The notes beneath the pieces were generated by a model. The model was not told where the DNA came from. It made no database searches and saw nothing but the letters and a program-made list of their open reading frames with translations. Shown one piece after another: positions 8,418-17,811 of a stretch of DNA of 64,000 nt (within the stretch, counting starts at the first letter, position 1; each line of letters starts with the position of its first letter). Source of the DNA: Asparagopsis taxiformis (lineage: Eukaryota; Rhodophyta; Florideophyceae; Bonnemaisoniales; Bonnemaisoniaceae); assembly GCA_030407315.1 (NCBI GenBank), contig JALQPE010002623.1, positions 1 through 64,000 on the forward strand, given 5' to 3'. The translations under genes and the position numbers were made by a program.

Positions 8418-11400
8418 TTAATGCAGTAGATGTAGTGGACGCCTACGGAAGAGAAGTAGACGTCTCGCATGGATGGGGCGACGTGATACCTTCGCTTGGT
8501 CGGAAGCGAGTAGGTATCGGGGGTGGCTAGCTTGGATGACCTTAAACGGTCCGTACCACTTGGTTTCGAACAACGACAACTTCGTCGCTCCGAAAGCTTT
8601 CCCTTTCGCCACAAGGACCTCGTCGCCTACCTCGAACCGACGTTCTGGTAGATGAGCTCGAGCTTGGGTATTGCGTAGATGCATTTCTACCCTGCTCGCT
8701 CGTTGCGACTGGAGAGCTAACATCTCAAACAGTCGGGATTGAGGGTCCAGCGGACGGTCCAGAAGCGGTGACGGGTCGTGGGCGACTACCCTTGGTACCA
8801 CTCCGTACATCAGTTCGAAGGGTGAGGTGCCGCCTGTCATGCAACGACGGCGGTAACCGTAGAGCACGTGCGGGAGTAGGATGTCCCATTCGACCGAGTC
8901 CCTGCCTTTAACTTTGGCTAAGGACCTCTTGATGGTCCCTACCATTCGCTCGGCTCGCCCATTAGACATGGGGGAGTACTCAAGCACGGTCTTCCAATCG
9001 ATCCCGTTGCTCTTCATGAAACTCGCGAGTGTCGCAGCTGTGAAACACCCCGCATTGTCGGATACAATGGTAGTTGGGGGGCCGAACGAGTAGATGATCT
9101 CATCCTTCACGAAATTGAGTACGACATCCGCGGTACTAGCTGCGGTGGCCCTGGCGATAGGCCAGCCAGTGAGGTGTTCCACAGCGATGAGAAGGAATCG
9201 GTTACCTTTGGCCGTGCGCGGGAGCGGCCCCGCAAAGTCGATGGAAAACGTGTGGAAAAGGCCTGTCAACGGCTGACTCAGGGTAGTCCGATAGCGGGGT
9301 ACCGGTTTATTCTTCTGACACCCCTCACAACTCCGAACGTAGTCGTGAATGTCCTTGCCCATACGCGGCCACCAGTAACGTTCCACAATAAACTGGCGGG
9401 TCGAGGCAGCGTCCCAATGACCGATGTTGTCGTGGAACATTTGCAGGATCTTGATTCGGAGCGGAATCGGTGCGACTACCTTGGGTCCCAACGCGGTGCG
9501 GCGAAAGAGCTGGTCTTCCCAGACTAAGAAATCCTTGGAACTCCGTCGAACCTTTTGTCGAGCTAGGCCCTCTACTTCGGGTTCAGCTCCACCCCGTAAG
9601 TATTGGAACACTGTGACTAGGTCAGGTTCTATGCGGAGGGCTTCTGGAATAGCAAGCAGGGCGAGGTCGCCCTCATCTTCTCCTGACCCCGGAGCGGTAT
9701 GGGTTTGTTCTAGACGGGACAGAAAGTCTGCAGCGGAGTTCTGTTTTCCCGGCCTGAACGATATGACGAAGTCGTATTCCGCGAGGAAGTCGAGCCAACG
9801 GGCAAGTCGCCCGTGTATATCTTTCTTCTGGAATGCGTATTGCAACGCTTGGTGATCCGTCATCAACTTGAAGGGCTGGGTGGACAGAAGGTAGAGTCGG
9901 AATTTCTTCAGTGCAAAGATAACTGCTAGGGCTTCCCGTTCGCATGCCGAATATTTTCTTTCAGCCGTATTCATCGTCCTACTCGCGAATTGAATAGGAT
10001 GAATACGCCCGTCTTCCTTCTTCTGCGCTAGTACAGCTCCGACGGATACGGAGGAGGCATCTGTCTCGACTAAGAAGGGAGTATCGAAGTCAGGGAAGGA
10101 AAGGACGGGAGCCGAAGTTAGTTTTTCCTTCAGCGTCCCGAAGGCTTGATTCATCTCCTCTGTCCATTCGAAGGAACGTCCAGAAGAGGTATATGGGAAT
10201 AGAGAAGCCGAGATGTCAGCAAACCCCTTAATGAACCGGCGATAGTAGCCCGCCAAACCGAGGAAGCTGCGGAGCTCGGAAGCGGTTTGCGGCGGAGCTA
10301 CATCTCTAATGGCAGAAATCTTGGCGGGGTCTACTGACACCCCATCGTGGCTAACGATGTGACCAAGCAACTCGACTTTAGGTTGAGCGAAGAAGCATTT
10401 GACGACCTTCAGCTTCAAACCCCTCTGACTTAGGGACTCGAAAAGGATACGAAGGTGGGAAACGTGTTCTCCCATGTTTTTAGAGAATACCACAACATCG
10501 TCGAGATACGCTCGGACGAATGGTAGATCCTTGACCATCTCATCCATCATCCTCTGGAAGGTGGACGGGGCATTCATTAGTCCAAACGGCATAACTTCGA
10601 ACTTGTAGGTACCGTAACGGGTGACGAAAGTCGTCATCTCCTTGCAAGCGGTATCCATTCGAATCTGCCAATACCCAGAGAAGAGATCGAGAGTGGTGAA
10701 GAGGGAATTTCCTCCCAATTCATCGAAAATCTCTTCGATCCTGGGTAAGGGCCAACGATCGGGTTTGATCTTCCGATTCAGGATGCGGTAGTCGACGCAG
10801 AAACGAGGTTTCCCGTCCTTCTTCGTAGCAATGACCACCGGGAAGGACCATGCTGATGAGGCCGGGGTGATGATTCCCGCTTCCAGCATGCGATCGATTT
10901 CGGATCGTACTACCTCGTTGTGTTTCGGCGACAACCGACGAGGTTGGTGGTAGACAGGGGTGTCGTCTTCCAGCTCAAAAGAGTGTTTAACAGGGACGTC
11001 GGCTTTCCTGAGATCGTGAAAGGACCAAGCTACGATTCCGTAGTCCTTCAACGACTCCGATATAACTCGTCTATCCGAGGGTGATAGATGCACGAGTTTT
11101 TCTTCGATGAGCTTGTCATGCTCTTCGGTCTCAGAGAGGTCGCTCTCCTCTTCGACCGCTAATTGCGGCTTGGCGAAATCAACGTGGGCGACAATTAGCG
11201 TACCTTCGTCTTCTTCGCCTGAAGAAGTCGTCGAGGCTCCTTCATCGGTGCTGAGAGACGTGAAGTCTTCGCTTTCACTACCACCCTGAGGAAGGAAGTG
11301 GAGGCCGTTATCGGGTTCTAGCCCAATCCGCGCCGATTCTTCGCCGAGTTGTATCTCAACGACTCGACTCCCAATATCCAGTTTAGCCTGTAGATCTTCC

Positions 11401-11756
11401 ATGGCCGGTAAGCCGATGATGAGGCCGATAGGTGCCTTTTCAATGGTGAGGAAATCCATGGAAGCTGTGAGGTTTCCAAAGGTTATGGGCACATCTTTGA
11501 CACGGCCAATGCAGTTGGCGCTCGACCCATCTGCGACCGTAATCCTCTGCTTGGTACGCTTCGGCAGGAGGCACAACTGACGGGCGAGATCAGCAGAGAT
11601 GATATTGGGTATAGCCCCAGTATCCAGGAGCGCGCGAATCTCTCGACCATAGATACGAACTGGCGCGACCATCAGAACTCGTTTGTTCTGAACGTTTAAG
11701 GCTGGCGCAGCCTTACTCGGTCGGCGATTCTTAAGAGGCGAGAAGAGACGTCGCAT
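8418..11756 (-). CDS. pol: Gypsy Pol polyprotein (protease, RT, RNase H, integrase)
   Basis: An open frame of 1112 codons from its first Met. In order: retropepsin (ALLDTGAIPNII, residues about 42-53); RT with FCVDYRILNRK, LFTTLDLFSGYWQIRMD, MPFGLMNAPSTFQRMM and the YLDD catalytic box; RNase H with LVETDASSVSVGAVLAQ; integrase with an HHCC zinc finger (GHWDAASTRQF to CEGCQ) and a D-D-E core (SIDFAGP, VSDNAGC, NGRAERM); then a YGPF motif. All catalytic residues I can recognise are present. The frame is open upstream of this Met into gag (through ELANASTGLTFGQLLRGD), so it is probably made by a +1 (or -2) shift from Gag rather than from its own AUG. It ends 166 bp from the convergent accessory gene. 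Confidence 0.93.
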   Translation of the reverse strand: MRRLFSPLKNRRPSKAAPALNVQNKRVLMVAPVRIYGREIRALLDTGAIPNIISADLARQLCLLPKRTKQRITVADGSSANCIGRVKDVPITFGNLTASMDFLTIEKAPIGLIIGLPAMEDLQAKLDIGSRVVEIQLGEESARIGLEPDNGLHFLPQGGSESEDFTSLSTDEGASTTSSGEEDEGTLIVAHVDFAKPQLAVEEESDLSETEEHDKLIEEKLVHLSPSDRRVISESLKDYGIVAWSFHDLRKADVPVKHSFELEDDTPVYHQPRRLSPKHNEVVRSEIDRMLEAGIITPASSAWSFPVVIATKKDGKPRFCVDYRILNRKIKPDRWPLPRIEEIFDELGGNSLFTTLDLFSGYWQIRMDTACKEMTTFVTRYGTYKFEVMPFGLMNAPSTFQRMMDEMVKDLPFVRAYLDDVVVFSKNMGEHVSHLRILFESLSQRGLKLKVVKCFFAQPKVELLGHIVSHDGVSVDPAKISAIRDVAPPQTASELRSFLGLAGYYRRFIKGFADISASLFPYTSSGRSFEWTEEMNQAFGTLKEKLTSAPVLSFPDFDTPFLVETDASSVSVGAVLAQKKEDGRIHPIQFASRTMNTAERKYSACEREALAVIFALKKFRLYLLSTQPFKLMTDHQALQYAFQKKDIHGRLARWLDFLAEYDFVISFRPGKQNSAADFLSRLEQTHTAPGSGEDEGDLALLAIPEALRIEPDLVTVFQYLRGGAEPEVEGLARQKVRRSSKDFLVWEDQLFRRTALGPKVVAPIPLRIKILQMFHDNIGHWDAASTRQFIVERYWWPRMGKDIHDYVRSCEGCQKNKPVPRYRTTLSQPLTGLFHTFSIDFAGPLPRTAKGNRFLLIAVEHLTGWPIARATAASTADVVLNFVKDEIIYSFGPPTTIVSDNAGCFTAATLASFMKSNGIDWKTVLEYSPMSNGRAERMVGTIKRSLAKVKGRDSVEWDILLPHVLYGYRRRCMTGGTSPFELMYGVVPRVVAHDPSPLLDRPLDPQSRLFEMLALQSQRASRVEMHLRNTQARAHLPERRFEVGDEVLVAKGKAFGATKLSLFETKWYGPFKVIQASHPRYLLASDQAKVSRRPIHARRLLLFRRRPLHLLH

Positions 11757-11820
11757 CTCTTTGGCGGCTTCGGCGGCGTCTCCACGAAGGAGTTGGCCGA
11801 AAGTGAGGCCTGTGGACGCA

Positions 11821-13023
11821 TTAGCGAGCTCTCCAACAACGTCGTACTTTCCGACGTGATCTTGAAGAACCTTCTTGGAAGTGTTCTTTTTCTTCGCCTT
11901 GCGGTTTTTTCTTCCCTCGGATGGGAAGAGGCTCCAGTTGCAAGGGAGGTAGGATACGACCAGGCGTTGGGTGCATCAGGTTTTCAGTGTTGATCCCCTC
12001 AGCTCGACGTTGCTTCGGAACCGCTTCTCCCGTCATGGTACGTTTCGTAGTACCGACAACATCGGGAGTTGTGGTTACAACGGTAACTTGATTCGAACGG
12101 GAGGAATCGTCCCTGCCGGTAGAGGGGCTCCTCTGCTTCTCCGTGCCCTTCTGGCGACTATAGCAAGTCGCGACAGAATGACCCAGACGACCACATTTCG
12201 AGCAACGGGTGTCTCGGTGAGGGTTTTCGGGGCAGGAGTTAGCCCCATGTCCCGGTTTCTGACAGAAGGAGCAAGGACGAGGCGTTTCGCGCCTATCCGA
12301 TGAGGATGCTCCTGTCTGCTTGCGGACGATGAGGGAGAGCTCAGCGAGTTGCTCCGCTAGCTTGTCCACCTTGTTCTCCACCTGTGACGTTCGTGCGTCG
12401 GGACGGTTCAGGACCCGCTTAGATCCAAAGGTGGAATCGAGCGGGTGCTGTTTCCCTGTATCGTGATATGGGACGGAAGAGAGGAAGTCCTTGCGACCCT
12501 GGTCGAAGTCACGCACCACTTTCTTGAGGTCGGTGTAGTGCGTGGCACCGCGATAGATCGCGAACTGGGCCAGTTCTGGGAAGCGGGAGAGTGCATTCCT
12601 CAGAAGGCCAAACTTAGCTTCATCATTGAAAGATGCCTTTTCGAACAGACGATCCATAGTTTTGAGCGAGCCGACAAGATCCTCGGGATCCAGTACCGCG
12701 TTGATGGCACTGCGGATATCGTCACTCGGCTCTGTCTTGACTCCGAAACGATCGATGAAGGCCTTCTTGACGAGGGCGTAGTTCATAGCCTCTTCCGTCA
12801 GCGCTCCATCCTTGGCGAACGTTTCGTAGTAGAAGTCGAATGCCTCGCCCTCGAGGTGGGCGAGGAGTTCGAGAGCTTTCTCCTCGTCGGACTTGCCGCG
12901 CATAGCGACGTTCTCGAAGAAGAAGAAGAACTTCTTGACGTCGGAAGAGAGAGAGCCGTCCATCTTAGCAGTGGATGGACCCGCCTGCTGGTTCGGGTCG
13001 TCGGCCCTCCACAAGAGTACCAT
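11821..13023 (-). CDS. gag: Gypsy Gag with two CCHC zinc knuckles
   Basis: The protein has 400 residues from the ATG formed by the last LTR base and the first two bases of the primer-binding site. An N-terminal Ty3-type capsid region (roughly residues 25-190, including FDFYYETFAKDG and KKAFIDRFG) is followed by a coiled-coil-like stretch. Two zinc knuckles follow, CSFCQKPGHGANSC and CSKCGRLGHSVATC, both CX2CX4HX4C, which package RNA. The C-terminus is basic and Ser-rich and overlaps the pol frame, which lies one base further on. A run of six A (minus strand, 11910-11905) in the overlap is a candidate slip site. An in-frame GTG further upstream lies inside the LTR, so the ATG is preferred. Confidence 0.88.
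   Translation of the reverse strand: MVLLWRADDPNQQAGPSTAKMDGSLSSDVKKFFFFFENVAMRGKSDEEKALELLAHLEGEAFDFYYETFAKDGALTEEAMNYALVKKAFIDRFGVKTEPSDDIRSAINAVLDPEDLVGSLKTMDRLFEKASFNDEAKFGLLRNALSRFPELAQFAIYRGATHYTDLKKVVRDFDQGRKDFLSSVPYHDTGKQHPLDSTFGSKRVLNRPDARTSQVENKVDKLAEQLAELSLIVRKQTGASSSDRRETPRPCSFCQKPGHGANSCPENPHRDTRCSKCGRLGHSVATCYSRQKGTEKQRSPSTGRDDSSRSNQVTVVTTTPDVVGTTKRTMTGEAVPKQRRAEGINTENLMHPTPGRILPPLQLEPLPIRGKKKPQGEEKEHFQEGSSRSRRKVRRCWRAR
11905..11910 (-). promoter_or_regulatory. Candidate frameshift site between gag and pol
   Basis: The minus strand carries A6 (AAGAAAAAACCG) within the stretch where gag and pol frames are both open. Pol is in the +1 frame relative to Gag. Other A-rich codons nearby could equally serve, so the position is tentative. 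Confidence 0.25.
13009..13022 (-). other. Primer-binding site of element B
   Basis: TGGTACTCTTGTGG on the minus strand begins directly at the LTR end, with the TGG that pairs with a tRNA CCA tail. The tRNA used was not identified. The first two bases are also part of the gag start codon. Confidence 0.6.
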
Positions 13024-13254
13024 GTTGTACGTGGCCACGGGACGGGGAGTGAAACGGTGTAAAATGTAGAAACGTAGATAGATTGATTTTTACTAAGTCT
13101 AGCTTATCTCCCTCTAGGTTATTCCGACCGCTGGGAGCTGTATTTAGCTTCCTACGGTTGGACGACTGGAAACTTCCAGACGTCTACCTAACCCTAAATT
13201 AAAATTCTGGTAGAAATTACCTGTAGAATTTTTCTTGTAAAAGTCATTTCCACA
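13023..13254 (-). repeat. 5' LTR of element B
   Basis: It is 232 bp and looks identical to 6226-6457. It is the promoter LTR for gag-pol on the minus strand. No strong TATAAA box is seen in it. Confidence 0.93.
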
Positions 13255-13803
13255 ATCCCATGCTCATTTGCGGAGATCCGAAAACTCCGGCTGGTGATAC
13301 GCCCAACTTCTTCTACCTCATACCCGTTATGACGGATATGAGGTATAATTGAACACCCTCGTCAACTCATCACCTTTCCAAAACATCTGCAATAACTGTG
13401 AAAGATTCTGAAGGCGCATTACACACGCTAGAAGATATGTGATTTCCGAGATCCACTTCTGCATCCAAAATCACGTGAAGCCGCACCCATTCGGCGCTTT
13501 TCACACTTGCGTATGGTGCAGATCTCCATCCTCAACAAGCAGCAGCGACACGACGACATCTCAGAAGCAAGCAATTTTTATTTTGAAGCAGCATGGCAGG
13601 AACCTAGCCAGGTTACCGGGTTTTTGCGGCCCTTCTCCGCCTTTACATGGCACAGATATGTAACAGGCTTCGATCAAGTTCAGCGGCGGATAGTGTATCC
13701 GTGGTCTCGACGTCATAGGCGTTCCACGGGTGCACAGTTTATATCAATGCATCTGAATGGTGCGTCAATCGTGCCAGGTTCAGTATCTGACTCGCGGTCT
13801 GGG
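13255..13803 (+). other. Right target duplication and upstream region of the decarboxylase-like gene
   Basis: ATCCC at 13255-13259 is the second target duplication. A near-perfect inverted repeat (arms ACCTCATACCCGT and ACGGATATGAGGT, about 13317-13346) follows. The frame of the next gene is open upstream to 13507, but that extension looks non-coding. No other gene is seen. Confidence 0.5.
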
Positions 13804-15165
13804 ATGGCGCTTTGTGGTCCTATTGCATCGGTATGTTCGCGTGAAAATTCGAAAATGGATTCACTGGTTCCGGCGCTTCGTGACGTGCAGCTATCGGTTG
13901 ATAATATTGTCAGAGAAGTGGGAGATAGGTTTTGTGCTGAGGTTATGCACGTGCCGTCATGTATCTTCGCTGATAAGTACGGTATTGAGCTCGCTCGAGA
14001 TGCAAGCCCAACGCTGGTGGTGGATTTGAGCCGTGTTGCTCGAAATGTGAACAATATTCGGCGAATGTTCGGTGGTGAATGCCCCACACTGCGATATGCA
14101 GTCAAGTGTAATGATGACGAGGCGATAGTTTCATTGCTGAATAAGCTTGACTTCCATTTCGAAGTTTCCTCTGTCTCTGATGCAGACTTGCTGCACAGAC
14201 TCGGCGTCATGCGTGAGCGGATCTTGTTGGTCGATACTGCGTTTAGTGTCTCCGGTGTACAAGCGCTGGATAATATAGGGATTGTATCGATCTTTGAACC
14301 GCCTGCTATGGAAGTTGTCGAGAATTTGAAGGGATCCGATGTGAAATTCGAGATTCGCGTGCCGCAAGGCGCATTATCAGAACTGCATGTCATTCTGGAG
14401 CGGATGCAGAGTATGTCTGACAGAATTACATCGATTGCGTTTGAAAAGGACCCGAACAGTGTGATGGTTTGTTCAGAAACGGGTAATTGCAATACGTTTG
14501 GACGCTTCAAGCTGTTGGACCAAGTTTGCGACAATTTTTCCCGGACTGGGACGAGGGAAATTCATGTCAATGCTGGAGAGATGTGGGAGGTGGATGCGGC
14601 TGGGGGCCTTCAATCATTGAAGGAAACCGCGGCACAGTTCATTCCCGACTCGTTTGATTTGAAGAATGTCTCTGTAGACGTGAGTCGATTGGTGGTTGGA
14701 AACAGTGTGTCGCTTGTGACCACAGTGATTGGACGCAGAATTCGACGGAAGTCTATGACAGCGTCGGATAGCGAAGTTGAAGAGGTATACAGCTACTACC
14801 TCGATGACGGAGTGTATGGAGCGTTTAGCTTTGTGCAAAACGAAGAATGTGGCAATACGGCTGTTCATACACCGTTCATCTATCGTGCAACAGGAGCGGA
14901 TTATCATGATACCATAAGTATAAATGTTGTTGATGCTGGCTCTGAAGCCGAAGAAATGCGAACGGAGTTTTCGGTTCTATATGGACCGACTTGTGATGCT
15001 ACGGATCGCATTTGGGAAGGAAGATTGCCCGTTTTGAATGTAGGGGACAGGTTGGTGTTCCCTAACATGGGAGCGTATGCATCATCTGCAGCGACGTCGT
15101 TCAACGGATTTGGAATATATTTTGATACGCGATACGTTATGTCAGCAATGTGTTGTGGCGATTAG
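13804..15165 (+). CDS. Ornithine-decarboxylase-like protein, possible pseudoenzyme
   Basis: The protein has 453 residues, the usual ODC length. It keeps the Lys block (YAVKCN), the DDGVYGAF block, the catalytic Cys/Asp block (GPTCDATD), and the C-terminal LPVLNVGDRLVFPNMGAYAS and FNGF motifs. Other cofactor motifs are missing or altered. The HVGSG histidine block has no counterpart, the DIGGGFPG loop reads NAGEMWEV, and EPGR reads DVSR. Animal antizyme inhibitors are ODC relatives that lost PLP binding, so this could be a regulator of polyamine metabolism rather than an enzyme (inference). The start was chosen for context (G at -3 and +4); ATGs at 13747 and 13855 are alternatives. A divergent decarboxylase for another amino acid is also possible. 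Confidence 0.8.
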   Translation: MALCGPIASVCSRENSKMDSLVPALRDVQLSVDNIVREVGDRFCAEVMHVPSCIFADKYGIELARDASPTLVVDLSRVARNVNNIRRMFGGECPTLRYAVKCNDDEAIVSLLNKLDFHFEVSSVSDADLLHRLGVMRERILLVDTAFSVSGVQALDNIGIVSIFEPPAMEVVENLKGSDVKFEIRVPQGALSELHVILERMQSMSDRITSIAFEKDPNSVMVCSETGNCNTFGRFKLLDQVCDNFSRTGTREIHVNAGEMWEVDAAGGLQSLKETAAQFIPDSFDLKNVSVDVSRLVVGNSVSLVTTVIGRRIRRKSMTASDSEVEEVYSYYLDDGVYGAFSFVQNEECGNTAVHTPFIYRATGADYHDTISINVVDAGSEAEEMRTEFSVLYGPTCDATDRIWEGRLPVLNVGDRLVFPNMGAYASSAATSFNGFGIYFDTRYVMSAMCCGD

Positions 15166-15775
15166 CAGTGTAACGTTGGCACATGCTAGGATTGACGCCC
15201 ATTTCAGCGAACACCGATGCATGGTCTGTATCATTCGCGTAGCTGTAATTCAAACGTGGGGGAAGAAGACGCCTTGGGAACTGCAAAGATTATGTCAATT
15301 CTCATCAAGTGGGGCGGAAAGGGAGTCGGTTGGCAGAAGTACGGGCACTTTCCCACATGGACTCTTCAGCTGTGGGAGTGGTTCACAGCAGTTTGTTGCC
15401 GAAATGCTGATCATCCAAAGCCAAGTCGCTTGGAGGACGATTGGCCAGTCTGTAGATAAATTGTATATGCAACATAACATACTCTGATAGGTACAAGTAG
15501 ACAGACCCCTCATGAAAATTATATGAAAAAAGATCCGACCAAATCTACGACACTGTAGTGGCCCACAGACGTTGGGCTCTGAACGGACCCAAAACGGACA
15601 GGCTGTCTCCAACAACAACTCGAAAGAAACTCCTTACAGTAACCCGACACGTGTAAAACGCACAAACTACACGGCCATCCAGCGTGACAGTGAGCATCAT
15701 GTGCTCGAGACGGCATTGCATCACTTGGAGCCAAGACTCCTGCGCGTTGACAGCAATCAACCGGCGACGAATACA
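15166..15775. other. Intergenic region
   Basis: Short frames on both strands show no motif. The frame of the downstream YIPF gene is open back to 15572 but is unlike the family there. It is taken as 3' and 5' untranslated DNA. Confidence 0.4.
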
Positions 15776-16675
15776 ATGGGCACCGAAACAGTTTTAGAAA
15801 ACGAGTACCAAGCGCCGCCGCAGCCAGCGCAGCGCGGAAACCCATTTGAGAGCAGCTACACGCCTGTGCGTGGCAGCGAATTTACGCGATACGAAAAGTC
15901 GCAACGCGCGGCCGCGTTTGCCATCTACGACGACGGTCTGGACGACGGCGCGGAGACGGGCGGGTGGGAAAACGAACCGACCGGCACGCGTTCGGAGCCG
16001 CGTTTCTGGCAGCCGCGATTCTACGCCGCGTATTTCGACATCAATGTGTCCGACTTTGCGATGCGCCTCTTCCGCTCCGTCGTGCCCTACAAGCCGCTGC
16101 TGGGCTGGGTCAGCGAGGAGGAGGAGATGGACGGCGGCACTTCGGTGCCCGATCTGTACGGGCCGGTGTGGATCACGACGACCTTGGTGCTCGCGCTGTC
16201 GATGGGCGCCAAGTTTGCAGAGTTTCTCATGAACGTTTTTCGACGTACTGAGACGGATAGTTTGCGTCCGTCGATTTCGAGTGTGGAGTTTTCACGTCTG
16301 TGGCAGACCGCGTCGTTGTTGTATTCGTATGTGTTTGTGTTTCCCGTCTTGTTGACGGTTTTTCAGTGCTTGTTTGCGAAGAGGTCGCTGGCACACAATT
16401 CGGTGCGCACACATCCCATTCTGGGCACGGTTATGGTGTATGGATACTCGATGACGCCCGTTGTGATTGCCGCATTGGTCGCTATTGTGCCCGTAGAGTC
16501 GATTCAGGTCGTCGCTATTTACGCCGCCTTTGTTGTAGGTGCCCTGGTTCTTATTCTTAATTTGTGGAGAGATGTCTCGGTGGAACATAGATCGCTTACC
16601 TACTTTGTTAGATCAGTCGCGGTTGGCGCCCATGCAGCAGTCGCCTTCGCGCTCGTGTACTTATTCTATTTGTGA
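15776..16675 (+). CDS. Yip1-domain Golgi membrane protein (YIPF1/YIPF2 type)
   Basis: The protein has 299 residues. A hydrophilic N-terminus (about 135 residues) is followed by the family hallmark DLYGPVWITTTLVLAL, the start of the first of five membrane helices. A preceding block with FDINVSDFAMRLFRSVVPY matches the conserved region before the first helix in YIPF1/2. Family members bind Rab GTPases and shape Golgi and ER membranes. A hydrophilic 25-30-residue loop after helix 1 is typical. The ATG at 15776 (A at -3) removes an unlikely 68-residue extension. Confidence 0.85.
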   Translation: MGTETVLENEYQAPPQPAQRGNPFESSYTPVRGSEFTRYEKSQRAAAFAIYDDGLDDGAETGGWENEPTGTRSEPRFWQPRFYAAYFDINVSDFAMRLFRSVVPYKPLLGWVSEEEEMDGGTSVPDLYGPVWITTTLVLALSMGAKFAEFLMNVFRRTETDSLRPSISSVEFSRLWQTASLLYSYVFVFPVLLTVFQCLFAKRSLAHNSVRTHPILGTVMVYGYSMTPVVIAALVAIVPVESIQVVAIYAAFVVGALVLILNLWRDVSVEHRSLTYFVRSVAVGAHAAVAFALVYLFYL

Positions 16676-16845
16676 TGATGCGCGTTGTTGTTCATCTCGA
16701 AACATTCAAAAGTTGTAAATTTTTTGAGCTTTTACGAATCGACTTGTCGCTCCCATGAAGCACTTATTCGACTGTGAGACGACGACCGGATCCCGGTGCT
16801 CGCTCACCGACCGAGTTGACGTGATTCCGTTTTGTTCTCCTGGCG

Positions 16846-17430
16846 ATGCAGGCTTTGATTCGTCGACATGCCACTGTGGCATCGTGTATGAAGAGATGTT
16901 ACATGCAAAATCTTCGGGCGCTTTCTGAAACTGCTACATCACCCGACGTTTCATACCAAACACAAACGCAACCAACGTACAGACTGCCTTTCTATGGGTC
17001 TTCAGAAGAAGAAATTTCAGCGCTACCGAACGATACCGTTCGACAGGCATTGCGGTCGTATGGTGGCCTCATGCGCCCGAAAGATGAACCGGACACACTA
17101 CGACAACGCCTCATCAGTCTGACGCGCGCCGATTACCGCCCATTGCAGCTCACGATTGAAGGCGTGGTTGTATCGGACAAAATGGACAAGAGCGTTGTGG
17201 TGGCGGCGAGAAGAAAAGCGTATTCGACAAAGATCCGCGTGGCCTATTTGAAGACTAAGCGATTTATGGCTCATGATGAATTCAATCTGTGTCGCGAAGG
17301 GGATAGGGTTGTGATACGATCCTGCCGCCCACTTTCTAGACACAAGTCACATGTCGTCGTGGAGAATTTCGGTGATAAAACTAGAGCTGGACCGGATGAT
17401 CGCAAGATTGTGTTGGAAGATATCGCATAG
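16846..17430 (+). CDS. Mitochondrial small-subunit ribosomal protein uS17
   Basis: The protein has 194 residues. The last 95 form the S17 OB-fold: LTIEGVVVSDKMDKSVVVAA, then an AYLKTKRFMAHDE block, then GDRVVIRSCRPLSRHKSHVV, the S17 signature. S17 binds 16S-type rRNA early in small-subunit assembly. The N-terminus (MQALIRRHATVASCMKRCY) is Arg-rich and lacks acidic residues, as in a mitochondrial targeting peptide. The intervening 70 residues are lineage-specific. Red algal plastids encode their own rps17, so a nuclear copy with this leader is most simply mitochondrial. Confidence 0.88.
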   Translation: MQALIRRHATVASCMKRCYMQNLRALSETATSPDVSYQTQTQPTYRLPFYGSSEEEISALPNDTVRQALRSYGGLMRPKDEPDTLRQRLISLTRADYRPLQLTIEGVVVSDKMDKSVVVAARRKAYSTKIRVAYLKTKRFMAHDEFNLCREGDRVVIRSCRPLSRHKSHVVVENFGDKTRAGPDDRKIVLEDIA

Positions 17431-17811
17431 TTGAATTTGGTAATCATCTAGTGAAGTAAGCGGCATCTTAGTTGCGATTATATATGCGCAACTTTATCTG
17501 TAAATGTAATATGTGCTTCGGGGCTGCCATGTTATGCGATACAACGTAGTTCTGCTCGTTGATAAACTGGGACTATTAATACAAACCGATCTGGTAATGG
17601 AGAAAGAAGAGGAGCGGATGGGCTTGTTCCAATGTAGAAACAGATTCATAATTTAGATGGCTGTGAGTTATCTTTCGACTGATCCGGGAAGAAGAATCAT
17701 TGACTCATTTCCTATCTCGTGTGGATCTATCAGAGTTGTTGAGTCAGCCGAATGCAATTAGGTCCATGCGCATATTCAAGAAGTAAACCGCCGACATAAC
17801 GTATGTAAAGA
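17431..17811. other. Intergenic region
   Basis: This is AT-richer DNA between two convergent genes. No reading frame of note and no RNA gene is seen. Confidence 0.4.

Larger units (their letters stand above)
6226..13254 (-). mobile_element. Complete Ty3/gypsy LTR retrotransposon B with an antisense H3-tail gene
   Basis: This 7029-bp element is bounded by two 232-bp LTRs that I cannot distinguish by eye and by ATCCC target duplications. On the minus strand the order is 5' LTR (13254-13023), PBS, gag, overlapping pol (protease, RT, RNase H, integrase), polypurine tract and 3' LTR (6457-6226). Between pol and the 3' LTR lies a plus-strand gene with its own TATA box. Identical LTRs and open frames imply a recent insertion. 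Integrase ends with the YGPF (GPY/F) region and a short basic tail, and no chromodomain is visible. The antisense gene is an accessory cargo not found in ordinary gypsy elements. Confidence 0.93.
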
